From Methylotenera sp. (GTDB lineage Bacteria; Pseudomonadota; Gammaproteobacteria; Burkholderiales; Methylophilaceae), in contig NZ_JAQSDC010000004.1 in NCBI RefSeq assembly GCF_029945705.1, positions 124,001-188,000 of the forward strand: a stretch of 64,000 bases of DNA, given 5' to 3'. The translations under genes were made by a program, and so were the position numbers. Of the stretch, positions 47,550 to 57,250 are shown piece after piece. The notes beneath the pieces are model-generated. The model did no database searches, was not told where the DNA came from, and worked only from the letters and a program-made list of their open reading frames with translations. How positions within the stretch are numbered: the stretch's first letter is position 1; each line of letters starts with the position of its first letter.

Positions 47550-48230
47550 TTGAAAATTGATATTACAAAATATAAAACTATCGTATTTGATTGTGATGGT
47601 GTAGTACTTGATTCTAATGTGCTCAAGACGGAGGCTTATTTTCGTACCGCAAAGAAACTGGGTGCAACAGATGCTCAAGCTCAAGCACTAGTAGACTACC
47701 ACGTGAGTCTTGGTGGTATTTCGCGCTACCATAAGTTTGATTATTACATACGTGAAATTCTGTTACAGCCTGTTACTGAAACAGCCATTCAAGCTTTATT
47801 AGATGATTTTAGCAAAGAGTTAGAAACTGGCTTAATGCAGTGTGACTTGGCAAAGGGCATATTTGACTTACGCGCAGCTACCCCCAATGCTAATTGGTTG
47901 ATACTTTCAGGTGGAGATCAACAAGAAATCCGCACCCTGTTCGCGAAAAGAAAGTTAGATCACATGTTTGATGGCGGTTTGTTTGGTAGTCCAGATAATA
48001 AAGATGAAGTGCTAGCGCGCGAGATTGCAAATGCTAATATTCAACTACCCGCCTTGTTTTTAGGGGATAGCAAATACGACTTTGAATCTGCAAATCGTGC
48101 GGGCTTAGATTTTATTTTCTTAAGTGATTGGACAGAAGTGCCTGATTGGCAGGAGTTTTGTGCAACTCATCAATTAACTATACTGAGAAATATTGCACAA
48201 TTAGTCAGTTTCGGTGGCAATGCTAAATAA
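47550..48230 (+). CDS. HAD superfamily hydrolase
   Basis: A 226-residue haloacid-dehalogenase-type phosphatase with motif I VFDCDGVVLDSN (Asp nucleophile about 14), motif II LILSGG, and motif IV FLGDSKYDFESA. The start is a TTG at 47550 with AGGA about 8 bases upstream. It resembles small sugar-phosphate phosphatases found in LPS and capsule loci. It could act on a sugar phosphate for the core, but its distance from GmhB sequences leaves the substrate open. Confidence 0.78.
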   Translation: MKIDITKYKTIVFDCDGVVLDSNVLKTEAYFRTAKKLGATDAQAQALVDYHVSLGGISRYHKFDYYIREILLQPVTETAIQALLDDFSKELETGLMQCDLAKGIFDLRAATPNANWLILSGGDQQEIRTLFAKRKLDHMFDGGLFGSPDNKDEVLAREIANANIQLPALFLGDSKYDFESANRAGLDFIFLSDWTEVPDWQEFCATHQLTILRNIAQLVSFGGNAK

Positions 48231-48334
48231 CTTCAAGTCGTTTTAGTTAATTTGTCTGTCACATTAGACGATAGTCGTATAATAATCCTAAGTTCTATTA
48301 TTGCAGTTCAATCATAAGGTTAAGTATATTTAGT

Positions 48335-49234
48335 ATGAAATACTTTATAGTCGTGGTGTACTTGTTGGGTGTTGGCTTTATTCATTTTCGTGGGAAAGTT
48401 CGCCACCCAATTCTTAAACAATTATTTGATCATTCGGCTTTTGTCGCGCCATTTAATATGTTTATGTACATGTTTTCAAAAGTGCCGACTACACCTTATC
48501 TACCAACAAGTACTTTTCCTGAAATGCAGGCCGTCACAGACTCATGGCAGATTATTCTCGAAGAAGCGATCAATATGCGTGAGCAGGAACGTATTGCAGC
48601 TTCAAAAAACAATAATGATGCAGGCTTTAACTCATTCTTTAAAACAGGCTGGAAGCGATTTTATCTAAAGTGGTATGGCGCTCAGCATCCATCTGCCGCA
48701 CTCTATTGTCCGAAAACGGTAGAAATATTAAATAAAATTCCAACTATCAAAGCTGCAATGTTTGCAGAGTTGCCGCCAGGCGCAAAACTAAATCCACATC
48801 GCGACCCTTATGGTGGCTCATTACGCTATCACTTAGGTTTAACTACGCCAAATAATGATGAATGTTTTATTAACGTTGATGGCGTGCCTTATAGCTGGCG
48901 AGATGGCGAAGCAGTGATGTTTGATGAAACCTACATTCACGAAGCTTATAACCGCACAGATCAAGACAGAATTATTTTATTTTGCGATGTTGAACGACCA
49001 ATGCGCTATCGATGGGCACAAGCGGTTAATCGTTGGTTAGCTAAAACCATCGTGACCGCTGCAAGTTCGCCTAATGATGATGGTGACCAAACAGGATTTA
49101 TCAACAAAATTTTTTATATTGCTTGGGTGGTAGGACAGTATCGCCGCCGTTTTAAAAATTGGAATAAAACCGTTTACAAGCTTACTAAGTTTTCTTTAAT
49201 AATTTTGGTGGCTTATTTAATTTGGAAGATTTAA
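48335..49234 (+). CDS. lpxO: Lipid A 2-hydroxylase (LpxO family)
   Basis: A 299-residue Fe(II)/2-oxoglutarate hydroxylase of the aspartyl/asparaginyl-hydroxylase-like LpxO family. It adds a 2-OH to a secondary acyl chain of lipid A. A hydrophobic N-terminus (about 3-20) and a C-terminal helix anchor it to the inner membrane. The iron site is HRDPYGG (His, Asp, about 151-153) with a later His in FDETYIHEAYN, and the 2-oxoglutarate arginine lies in RYHLGL. The gene is convergent with waaF, ending 18 bp into it. Confidence 0.86.
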   Translation: MKYFIVVVYLLGVGFIHFRGKVRHPILKQLFDHSAFVAPFNMFMYMFSKVPTTPYLPTSTFPEMQAVTDSWQIILEEAINMREQERIAASKNNNDAGFNSFFKTGWKRFYLKWYGAQHPSAALYCPKTVEILNKIPTIKAAMFAELPPGAKLNPHRDPYGGSLRYHLGLTTPNNDECFINVDGVPYSWRDGEAVMFDETYIHEAYNRTDQDRIILFCDVERPMRYRWAQAVNRWLAKTIVTAASSPNDDGDQTGFINKIFYIAWVVGQYRRRFKNWNKTVYKLTKFSLIILVAYLIWKI

Positions 49235-50239
49235 GTGACTGATGATTTGTTGAGGCTTTATATTCTTTAAGCAATTTAAGTGCCCAAGTGGGCATTCACG
49301 TTTAAAGCATGGGCTGCATTCTAGCGCTAGGTATTCTACTGCGGCTTTATTACTCATTGGCGGAGTATGGTGTGGATTAGATGAGCCATATATCGCGACT
49401 AATTTTTTATCTAATGCAGCAGCAACATGCATGAGCCCAGAGTCGTTACTAATGACGTTATCGCAAAGTGACATTAAATCTATTGCTTCACTTAAATTGG
49501 TCTTGCCACCTAAATCTAAGCATTGGTTTTCAGTGAGTTGGTTAATGGCGTTTGTCACTGGAATATCTTTTTCAGAGCCAAATAGCCAAACCTGCCAGCC
49601 TTTGCTTAATGCTTCTCGTGCAACTTCAGCATAATATTCTGCGGGCCAGCGTTTAGCCTCTCCATATTCCGCGCCTGGGCACAGCCCTAGTATTGGATTA
49701 CTTGGCGATGATATGCCTAGTTTTTGTAAAGTAGCTAGTGCATGGTCTTTGTTGGCTATTAGCGATGGATTGGGTATGTTGTCAGGTAATGGGGCATTCT
49801 TCTTCAAACCTAATGTGACAAATCTATCCACGGTGCGCGGTAGCTTGATTTTATCCAGTTTACGAACATCATTTACCAAGCCATAACGCATCTCACCCAA
49901 GAAACTGGTGCGTTGTGGAATATTTGCGGCAAAAGGCAAGATGGCGGATTTAAGGGAGTTGGTCAGAATGATCGCTTGGGTATAGGCTTCAGTGCGTAGA
50001 CTTTTACCAAATTTAATCCGCTCAAACAATGCAAATTGACCGTGTTTGAAGGGCAGGGCGATACCTTTATTCACTTCTGGCATGAGTTCGATGAGTGGTA
50101 ATGTCCATGCAGGCGCAGCAACGTCAATAATGCAGTCGGGGTCATTTAACTTAAGCGTTTTGAACAGGCTTTGTGCAAGTACCATATCACCTACCCAAGA
50201 CGGGCCGAGCACCAATATTTTGGAGTGCTTAGATGGCAT
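49217..50239 (-). CDS. waaF: LPS heptosyltransferase II (WaaF)
   Basis: This enzyme adds the second inner-core heptose from ADP-heptose. It is a GT9 protein of about 340 residues with KILVLGPSWVGDMVLAQSLF at the start, CPGAEYGEAKRWPAEYYAEVA near 195-215, NDSGLMHVAAAL and IYGSSNPHHTPP, and the cysteine tail ECSPCFKRECPLGHLNCL. The ATG at 50239 aligns with other WaaF proteins. A GTG at 50266 overlapping the hldE stop (TAGTG) is an alternative that would couple the two genes. It forms a cluster with hldE and hldD. Confidence 0.93.
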   Translation of the reverse strand: MPSKHSKILVLGPSWVGDMVLAQSLFKTLKLNDPDCIIDVAAPAWTLPLIELMPEVNKGIALPFKHGQFALFERIKFGKSLRTEAYTQAIILTNSLKSAILPFAANIPQRTSFLGEMRYGLVNDVRKLDKIKLPRTVDRFVTLGLKKNAPLPDNIPNPSLIANKDHALATLQKLGISSPSNPILGLCPGAEYGEAKRWPAEYYAEVAREALSKGWQVWLFGSEKDIPVTNAINQLTENQCLDLGGKTNLSEAIDLMSLCDNVISNDSGLMHVAAALDKKLVAIYGSSNPHHTPPMSNKAAVEYLALECSPCFKRECPLGHLNCLKNIKPQQIISHLNLPN

Positions 50240-50265
50240 ATTTGTTACGGTGTCCCTAGCTACCA

Positions 50266-51729
50266 CTACGAACCTAGTTTTTTGATGATGTTGCTAGTAC
50301 TACGGCCTTGTACCAATGGAATCAATTTCACACTGCCGCCCCATGATTTAACCTCTGTACCACCGACTACTTGGTCTTCTGTGTAGTCGTCACCTTTTAC
50401 AATGACATCTGGGCGTATAGCATCGATTAGTTGTAAAGGTGTGTCTTCATCAAATAAAATCACCGCGTCTACTGAGGCTAATGCAGCCAGTACGCGTGCT
50501 CTATCGCCTTCATGTACCACGGGGCGTGTTGGGCCTTTTAGGGCACTCACCGAGCGGTCCGTGTTTAATCCTAGGACCAGTTTGTCACCAGTTTTTTTGG
50601 CAGCTTCTAAATAGGTCACATGTCCTGCGTGCAGTAAATCAAAGCAGCCATTGGTAAAGACTATTTTTTGTTGATTGGCTTTCCAGCGGCTCACAAGTTC
50701 AGCCAGTTGAGCGCCATCACAAATTTTATCAGCCTGCGATTGACCGTCTTCGCTCACTAATGCTTTGAGTAATTCGGTTTGTGAAACAGGTACCGTGCCG
50801 ACTTTGCCGACGACAATACCTGCGGCAATATTGGCTAGCTGTAAAGCGTCATGCGGGTTTAAGCCATGGGCTAAACCTGCTGCCAGTGTTGCAATTACCG
50901 TGTCACCTGCACCTGAAACATCGAACACTTTTTTTGCGGTTGCTGGGATATGCTGTATTTGTTTATCGTCAATGAGTGAAATGCCTTCTTCACCACGAGT
51001 AACGGCAAGAAAGTCTAAATTCAACTGATTTTTCAGTTGTTCAGCGGCATGTAGTAAAGCTTCTGTATCATTGATGTCGACGCCACAGGCCTCAGCGGTT
51101 TCTTTTTTGTTTGGGGTGAGCGTGCTGGCGCCCTTATATTTGCTGTAATCACGGCCTTTGGGATCGGCAATGACGGGTATATTCAGCTTTTTACAGTGCT
51201 CGATGATGGCTTTGCATGTGCTGTCACTTAATACGCCTTTAGCATAATCAGACAAAATGACCATAGCAGGTTGATTGCTCAGGGCTTTAGTCACATTACC
51301 AAGTAATTGTGCATTTTCTTCAGCACTAAAAGCTGCTGCGCTTTCATCGTCAATCCGGACAATTTGTTGATTGCCACTCATCACTCGAGTTTTTGAGACG
51401 GTTGGGCGTAATGTAGAAGTCATGATATTCGCGACCACGATGCCAGCGTTAGCAATCATTTGCTTTAGAGCTTTGCCTGCCGTATCGTCACCAATGCATC
51501 CGATGATTTCGGTATGTAGACCTAAGCCAGATAAGTTTGCCGCTACGTTGGCTGCACCGCCAGCTCTATCTTCGGATTGCTTAAGTAGCACGACAGGAAC
51601 TGGCGCTTCAGGTGAAATGCGATTTACATTGCCCATTAAGTAACGGTCTAGCATCACGTCGCCAATGACTAATATTGATTTTTTGCTACTGGTGAATTGA
51701 CGTACCGTGTCGATTAATTGCGAATTCAT
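50266..51729 (-). CDS. hldE: Bifunctional heptose-7-phosphate kinase / heptose-1-phosphate adenylyltransferase
   Basis: This enzyme makes ADP-D-glycero-beta-D-manno-heptose precursor steps for LPS. It is 487 residues, fused. The PfkB-type kinase domain (about 1-320) has VIGDVMLDRYLMG, DPKGRDYSKY and VSGAGDTVIATLAAGLA. The nucleotidyltransferase domain (about 345-487) has FTNGCFDLLHAGHVTYLEAA and ends VQGRSTSNIIKKL. It lies between hldD and waaF, so core precursor synthesis and transfer are grouped. Confidence 0.95.
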   Translation of the reverse strand: MNSQLIDTVRQFTSSKKSILVIGDVMLDRYLMGNVNRISPEAPVPVVLLKQSEDRAGGAANVAANLSGLGLHTEIIGCIGDDTAGKALKQMIANAGIVVANIMTSTLRPTVSKTRVMSGNQQIVRIDDESAAAFSAEENAQLLGNVTKALSNQPAMVILSDYAKGVLSDSTCKAIIEHCKKLNIPVIADPKGRDYSKYKGASTLTPNKKETAEACGVDINDTEALLHAAEQLKNQLNLDFLAVTRGEEGISLIDDKQIQHIPATAKKVFDVSGAGDTVIATLAAGLAHGLNPHDALQLANIAAGIVVGKVGTVPVSQTELLKALVSEDGQSQADKICDGAQLAELVSRWKANQQKIVFTNGCFDLLHAGHVTYLEAAKKTGDKLVLGLNTDRSVSALKGPTRPVVHEGDRARVLAALASVDAVILFDEDTPLQLIDAIRPDVIVKGDDYTEDQVVGGTEVKSWGGSVKLIPLVQGRSTSNIIKKLGS

Positions 51730-51748
51730 ATGGGTAATTTACTTTAAC

Positions 51749-52738
51749 TTAGCAATAAGCATCATCATGCATTAAATAATTCTGTACGTAATCTTGCACG
51801 CCTTCTTCTAAACTACAGAACGGTTGTGTGTAACCTGCGGCGCGTAGTTTAGCTGAGGTAGCTTCGGTAAAGTATTGATATTTACCTTGAAGATCTTCAG
51901 GCATATCAATGTAGGTGATGTTGGGCGATTTATTCATGCTCGTCATCACGTTAGTCGCTAAATCTTTAAAGGCACGGGCTTTGCCAGTGCCAATGTTATA
52001 GATGCCATTGGGGCACGCTTTAGCACTTAAAGCTGCTGTTAAGAAGTGAACAACGGCTGCTGCTGCATCTTTTACATAGACAAAATCGCGTAACTGCATG
52101 CCATCTGAATAGCCCTCTTTGTGACTTTTAAAAAGCTTAACGGTGCCAGTTTCTTTGAATTGGTTGAAACTATGAAAAGCTACGCTGGCCATGCGTTCTT
52201 TATGGTATTCGTTTGGGCCGTACACGTTAAAGAATTTGAAGCCAGCCCATGCGGATGGTGTTGCCAAATCTTTGTTTACTTGTTGTAAAGCCCATTGATC
52301 GAAGAAGTGTTTTGAGTAACCATAGCCATTCAGCGGGCGAAGATTTTCAATAGAAGCATCATCATAGCCATGCTCACCATCACCATAAGTCGCCGCTGAG
52401 CTTGCGTAGAAGAAAGCTGCATTATTGTTAGCGCACCATGTCCATAGATTCTGTGAGTAGTGGATATTGGCTTCAACGAGTTTATTAAAGTCACGCTCGG
52501 TTGTTGCGCTGATAGCTCCCATGTGAATAATGGCCTCAATATCAGTTCTACCATCTAGCCATGCCAGTAGTTGGTCTTTGTCAAAATATTGCACATATTG
52601 GCGTTTAACTAAATTCTGCCATTGATTTTCATGCGTAATGCGGTCAACAATCACCAAATCATCACGTTGAAGTTTTGTATTGAGATGCCAAGCGATGATA
52701 GAGCCTATCATCCCAGCGCCGCCAGTAATTACGATCAT
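51749..52738 (-). CDS. hldD: ADP-L-glycero-D-manno-heptose 6-epimerase
   Basis: This enzyme epimerises ADP-D-glycero-D-manno-heptose at C6, the last step of the core heptose donor. It is a 329-residue extended SDR protein with an NADP-binding GGAGMIGSIIAWHLN at the N-terminus, YxxxK as YGYSKHFFD (about 139-143), and the HldD signature FKFFNVYGPNEYHK. It is the first gene of the hldD-hldE-waaF run. Confidence 0.95.
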   Translation of the reverse strand: MIVITGGAGMIGSIIAWHLNTKLQRDDLVIVDRITHENQWQNLVKRQYVQYFDKDQLLAWLDGRTDIEAIIHMGAISATTERDFNKLVEANIHYSQNLWTWCANNNAAFFYASSAATYGDGEHGYDDASIENLRPLNGYGYSKHFFDQWALQQVNKDLATPSAWAGFKFFNVYGPNEYHKERMASVAFHSFNQFKETGTVKLFKSHKEGYSDGMQLRDFVYVKDAAAAVVHFLTAALSAKACPNGIYNIGTGKARAFKDLATNVMTSMNKSPNITYIDMPEDLQGKYQYFTEATSAKLRAAGYTQPFCSLEEGVQDYVQNYLMHDDAYC

Positions 52739-52803
52739 AAATGTGTTTTAAGCAGGTAAAACAGAAGTATAACGCTTATGGGCACTTCTATAAATTCAAT
52801 TTT

Positions 52804-52897
52804 CGTTGCTACACGGCGTTGCTCACAAAAAATTACTTCTTACATATCAGCTATATGCGGCGGCGCAATTTTTTGCTCGCGCCTTGTTTAGCTTATC
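52804..52897. repeat. Long imperfect palindrome downstream of the RND operon
   Basis: CATAT-cagct-ATATG at 52843-52857 is the centre. Outward, GGCGTTGCTCACAAAAAATTAC on the left pairs with GCAATTTTTTGCTCGCGCC on the right, with mismatches. Arms extend to about 52804 and 52897. The layout and the GCGTTGC / GCGCC flanks resemble the palindrome at 15031-15134, suggesting one dispersed family. Confidence 0.6.
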
Positions 52898-52898
52898 G

Positions 52899-52934
52899 CA
52901 CGACTGTTATGGCTTTAGCCAGACTACAGTCGTG
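52899..52934. terminator. Nested hairpin after the RND operon
   Basis: CACGACTGT (52899-52907) pairs exactly with ACAGTCGTG (52926-52934). An inner TGGCT-TT-AGCCA stem lies between them. Lacking a T-run, it could be a Rho-assisted end or mRNA-stability structure for the minus-strand efflux operon that ends at 53013. Confidence 0.4.
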
Positions 52935-53012
52935 GTGATGCCCTTTACGGATAGAAACTTAAATTGATAGAAGCACCCTTCTTTAAGCTATCCACAGCGA
53001 ACTTAACATTAG

Positions 53013-56000
53013 CTACATTTTATCTTGTAACAATTTAATCTCGCCATGTTTAGCTCTGGGTATCAATTTAGCAAAAAATTGTTGTACATCGTCAATGAGG
53101 GTAAACGCAACAGGAATCACCAACAGACTGAGCAGGGTTGAAGTCAGCAAGCCACCAATGACGGATACTGCCATTGGGCTCCGGAAGGAGCCATCACCTG
53201 CACCGAGCGACATTGCCACTGGCAGCATGCCTGCGGTCATGGCAATGGTGGTCATAATAATTGGGCGTGCACGCTTGTGGCAAGCATCTAGAATAGCCTC
53301 AAGCCTTGACATATGATGGTCGCGCCTTGCAACGATGGCGTACTCTACAAGCAGGATTGAGTTCTTAGTCGCGATACCCATCAGCATCACCAAGCCTATC
53401 ATAGATGGCATAGAAAGCGCTTTACCAGCAACTAGTAAACCTAAGAAGGCGCCGCCTAATGATAATGGCAGCGCAACTAAAATCGTAATGGGCTGTAAAA
53501 AATCTTTAAATAACAGCACTAATACAAAGTAAATACAAATCACCCCTGTCAGCATGGCAATGCCAAAGCTAGAGAATAGTTCGCCCATCATTTCAGCGTC
53601 GCCTAGCTCGGCTTGCATCACACCTGCAGGTAAGTGTTGAATGCTAGGCAGATTCTTTACGGCAGTGACAGCATCGCCGATAGGTAAACCAGAAAGCTCA
53701 ATATTGAATTGCACATTGCGCGCACGGTCGTAGCGCGAAATAACTGCTGGTCCGCTAGACATTTCCAAGTTAGCCACTTGCTCTAAGGGCACGCTGCCGC
53801 CGTGCGTGCTTGGTACGGCAAGCTTACCTAAAGTGCTAAGGTCTTGCCTGGCAGCATTGTTAATTTTGACGACAATCGCCACTTGGCGTTGATCTAAATT
53901 GAGCTTAGGCAATAGTTGCTCGTAATCGCCCACCGTTGCAATACGTAAGGTCTCGCCAATGGCATTACTGGTGACGCCTAAATCAGCCGCCGCGGCAAAG
54001 TCTGGTTTTACAATCACTTCTGGTCTGACTAATGCCGCGCTTGAGGCGATATTGCCTAAGCCTTTTATTGTACGTAAGTCTTTCTCTACGGCACTAGCGG
54101 CAGATGCTAACGCACTGGAGTCTTCACTGGTGAGCGCAACGATGTATTTTTCACCAGAGCCTTCAAGACCTACCCCCAAACGTACGCCAGGCAAGGCTTG
54201 TAATTTTTCGCGCATCTCAGTTTCAATGACTTGCTTCTTCGGTCGACTACCGCGCGGATCTAGCTGTATTGTGAGCGTTGATTTACGTGCTTCTGTACTA
54301 CCGCCGCCAGCAAACGGATCGCTACCTGCTGCGCCGCCGCCTACAGTTGTGTAAATGCTGTTGACGTGTTTGATGTCTTTTAGAATTAGACGCGCTTGTT
54401 CGCTGATAGCAATGGTTTGCGCCAATGTGGCACCCGGTGCTAATTCAATGCGTACCTGTGTTTGAGAGTTGTCATCGGCGGGTACAAAGCCTTTTGGCAG
54501 AAATTGAATGAGCCAAATTGAGCCTATAAAGAATGCAATAGCAGCTAACGAGGTCAAAAGACGATGCCCTACGCACCAGCGTGCAAGCCGCATGTAGAAG
54601 CGCATGACAACACCGTCCTCTGATGTTTCATGCTGACTTGGCCGCATAATATAAGCGGCCATCATTGGTGTGAGTAACCGAGCTACCAATAGGGAGGCGA
54701 AAATGGCAATGGCGGCAGTCCAGCCAAATTGTTTGAAAAACTTACCTGGGATGCCATCCATAAAGGCGGTAGGCAAAAACACTGCGATTAAAGTAAACGT
54801 TGTCGCGACCACGGCTAAGCCAATTTCCTCGGTCGCTTCTAATGCGGCTTCAAAAGGTGATTTCCCCATGCGCGAATGGCGCACGATGTTTTCCACCTCT
54901 ACAATGGCATCATCGACAAGCACCCCAACCACCAGTGAAAGTGCCAGTAGGGTGACGATATTGATAGAAAAACCTAAGTAATTCATACCGATGAATGTCG
55001 GAATAATCGATAAAGGTAATGCCACGGCAGAAACGAATGTAGCTCTAAAGTCGCGTAAAAATAGCCAAACTACCAATACTGCTAAAAGTGCGCCTTCATA
55101 TAACATGGCCATAGAAGCATCAAATTCTTCTTGCACGGGTTTAACAAAGTTAAAGGCTTCAGTGACTTCAATATCTGGGTGCGCCAGCTTAATCGCGTCT
55201 AAAACTTTATAAACGCCAGCACCAACTTCAAGCTCACTGGCGCCTTTGCTACGACTTACTTCAAAACCGATGACACTAGTGCCATCTAAAAATGCGGCAG
55301 ACTTAGGCTCTGCAATGGTATCGATCACATTCGCTACCTGATTCAAGCGAACTTTTCTGCCATCACTAAGCGCGATCTCTAAGTTGGCTAGCTCATCGGC
55401 AGATTTCACATTCGCCAAGGTGCGTATAGGCTGTTCGCTACCACTAAGCTTAGTTACGCCGCCTGCGACCTCTAGTTGAATTAAGCTCAGTTGGCGTGAA
55501 ATATCTGCAGCGGTAGCGTTGAGTGATTGTAATTTTTCAGCATCTAGTTCTACCCAAATCTGGCGATTAACACCACCGACACGTGCAACACCGCCTACGC
55601 CCTTAACACCTAGTAATTGCTTGGTTAGTGCGTCATCTACAAACCATGACAGCGCTTCAGCGTCCATACGTTTAGAATGCAAAGTGAAGGCTAAGATAGG
55701 CGAGCCAGCCACGTTAAGTTTGCTGACTATCGGTTCACGCAAATCAGTAGGCAGGTCAGCACGTACCTCAGAGATTGCTGAACGGGTATCATCGACGGCC
55801 TCTTGCACAGGTTTTTCTAGACGGAACTCCGCGGTAATACTGACATTGCCATCTTGAATAGTCGTGTGAATGTGGCGCAGACCTTGCAGCTTGGCAATCG
55901 AGTTTTCTAGCTTGCGTGCGACTTGGTTTTCTAACTGTGCGGGTGATGCACCAGGTAAGGATGCGTTAACATTAACCGTGGGTAAATCCAAATCTGGGAA

Positions 56001-56108
56001 GTTTTGAATTTTCATCGCACTGAAGCTCATACTGCCCGCGAGTGTGAGTAGTATGAACAATATCAGCGCTGGAACTGGGTTCTTAATGGACCAGCTAGAA
56101 ATGTTCAT
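53013..56108 (-). CDS. RND multidrug efflux permease (HAE1 family)
   Basis: The inner-membrane pump subunit, 1031 residues. It has twelve predicted helices, two large periplasmic loops, the proton-relay aspartates in VGVLVDDAIVEVENIV (about 400-415), and the helix-1 region NPVPALILFILLTLAG. It is more like the beta/alphaproteobacterial CzcA/AcrB-like HAE1 proteins than the metal type. The ATGA overlap with the adaptor gene shows a tight operon. Substrates are unknown. Confidence 0.92.
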   Translation of the reverse strand: MNISSWSIKNPVPALILFILLTLAGSMSFSAMKIQNFPDLDLPTVNVNASLPGASPAQLENQVARKLENSIAKLQGLRHIHTTIQDGNVSITAEFRLEKPVQEAVDDTRSAISEVRADLPTDLREPIVSKLNVAGSPILAFTLHSKRMDAEALSWFVDDALTKQLLGVKGVGGVARVGGVNRQIWVELDAEKLQSLNATAADISRQLSLIQLEVAGGVTKLSGSEQPIRTLANVKSADELANLEIALSDGRKVRLNQVANVIDTIAEPKSAAFLDGTSVIGFEVSRSKGASELEVGAGVYKVLDAIKLAHPDIEVTEAFNFVKPVQEEFDASMAMLYEGALLAVLVVWLFLRDFRATFVSAVALPLSIIPTFIGMNYLGFSINIVTLLALSLVVGVLVDDAIVEVENIVRHSRMGKSPFEAALEATEEIGLAVVATTFTLIAVFLPTAFMDGIPGKFFKQFGWTAAIAIFASLLVARLLTPMMAAYIMRPSQHETSEDGVVMRFYMRLARWCVGHRLLTSLAAIAFFIGSIWLIQFLPKGFVPADDNSQTQVRIELAPGATLAQTIAISEQARLILKDIKHVNSIYTTVGGGAAGSDPFAGGGSTEARKSTLTIQLDPRGSRPKKQVIETEMREKLQALPGVRLGVGLEGSGEKYIVALTSEDSSALASAASAVEKDLRTIKGLGNIASSAALVRPEVIVKPDFAAAADLGVTSNAIGETLRIATVGDYEQLLPKLNLDQRQVAIVVKINNAARQDLSTLGKLAVPSTHGGSVPLEQVANLEMSSGPAVISRYDRARNVQFNIELSGLPIGDAVTAVKNLPSIQHLPAGVMQAELGDAEMMGELFSSFGIAMLTGVICIYFVLVLLFKDFLQPITILVALPLSLGGAFLGLLVAGKALSMPSMIGLVMLMGIATKNSILLVEYAIVARRDHHMSRLEAILDACHKRARPIIMTTIAMTAGMLPVAMSLGAGDGSFRSPMAVSVIGGLLTSTLLSLLVIPVAFTLIDDVQQFFAKLIPRAKHGEIKLLQDKM

Positions 56109-57250
56109 TCTGCGGCTTTCTGCACTGCTTTTTGTACCACCTTCACGCTGTCACCATCGGCCAAAAATGCACCACCACTTTCAACAATATCTGCCTCTGG
56201 CGCATCAAAATTGAGCAGCTCAACACGGTCCCCTGTGCGCTGACCAAGTTGAACTTTTGTTTGTTTAATTTGATTACCTTCTACTTGCATCACGTAAGCA
56301 AAGCCATCTCGCATCACAATAGCATCGTTAGGTAATGTAAGGCTTTGCGTTTCACCGAGAATAAAGTTACCACGGGCGAACATCCCCGTTTTTGCACTAC
56401 CCGCTGGAATGTCAACAAATACAACGGCATTACGTGTTTTAGTGTCTACCACTGGCGATGCTGAACGCACTGACCCTTGTGTGATACTGCTATCTGGCAA
56501 TGTGATTTGTACTTTCATGCCAGTTTTAATCTGTGAAATGTCTGCAGAAGTTAAATCAGCACGCCATTCGATTCTAGCTTTGCGAATCAGGCGAAATAGC
56601 TCCTGTCCAGGCGTATACACCGTGCCTACGGTGGCGGGTGCTAGTGAAATAAGGCCATCATCAGGCGCGATAACAGTTGTTTGTTTCAACTTAATATTTT
56701 GCACATGCATCGTCGCTTGTGATGCGCTAAGGCGCGCCTTAGCACTGGCTTCTGCCGTGAAATATTGCTCAATTTGCTGTTTGCTTAGCACCCCCGAGTC
56801 TTGAATGCTACGTGCGCGGTTGGCGTTACTTTCAGCTTCCAACAATGTGGCATTGGCTTCCGCAACATTTGCTTGCATTTGTGCAAGGTCTGCGTCTATG
56901 GTTGATGCCGCAAACTTTGCCAGTACTTGCCCACGTTTTACATGATCTCCCAAGTTCACTAATACCTCACTTAAAAGCAAACCGTTGACTTCACTACTGA
57001 CGCTTGATTCTTGCCAAGCGGCAATATTGCCGTTCGCACTTAGTAGTCTGTTTAACGTTGTCTGTTGAGGTTTTACGGTCGTGACTGTTAAGCTAGCTTT
57101 TGGAGAGTTACCTGCACTACTGGAAACTGCTGAGACTTTGTCTGTCGTATTATCTTTATGGATAACTTTGTAATAGACTAATCCAGTGACTAATAAAAGA
57201 CCGATGATGATTAAACTGATTTTTCTAAATTTTTGTTTTTGAGTGTTCAT
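56105..57250 (-). CDS. RND efflux periplasmic adaptor (membrane fusion protein)
   Basis: A 381-residue HlyD/AcrA-type protein with an N-terminal membrane anchor (ISLIIIGLLLVTGLVYY). A lipoyl half-motif (NGNIAAWQESSVSSEV and GDHVKRGQVLAKF) is followed by a coiled-coil hairpin (about 115-190), the second lipoyl half, and beta-barrel and membrane-proximal domains. It bridges the permease and the outer-membrane factor. It overlaps both neighbours by ATGA. Confidence 0.92.
   Translation of the reverse strand: MNTQKQKFRKISLIIIGLLLVTGLVYYKVIHKDNTTDKVSAVSSSAGNSPKASLTVTTVKPQQTTLNRLLSANGNIAAWQESSVSSEVNGLLLSEVLVNLGDHVKRGQVLAKFAASTIDADLAQMQANVAEANATLLEAESNANRARSIQDSGVLSKQQIEQYFTAEASAKARLSASQATMHVQNIKLKQTTVIAPDDGLISLAPATVGTVYTPGQELFRLIRKARIEWRADLTSADISQIKTGMKVQITLPDSSITQGSVRSASPVVDTKTRNAVVFVDIPAGSAKTGMFARGNFILGETQSLTLPNDAIVMRDGFAYVMQVEGNQIKQTKVQLGQRTGDRVELLNFDAPEADIVESGGAFLADGDSVKVVQKAVQKAAE

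Noticed and set aside
52988-52997. DnaA-box-like CTATCCACAG before the end of the RND gene
   Set aside because: One mismatch and no context; likely chance.
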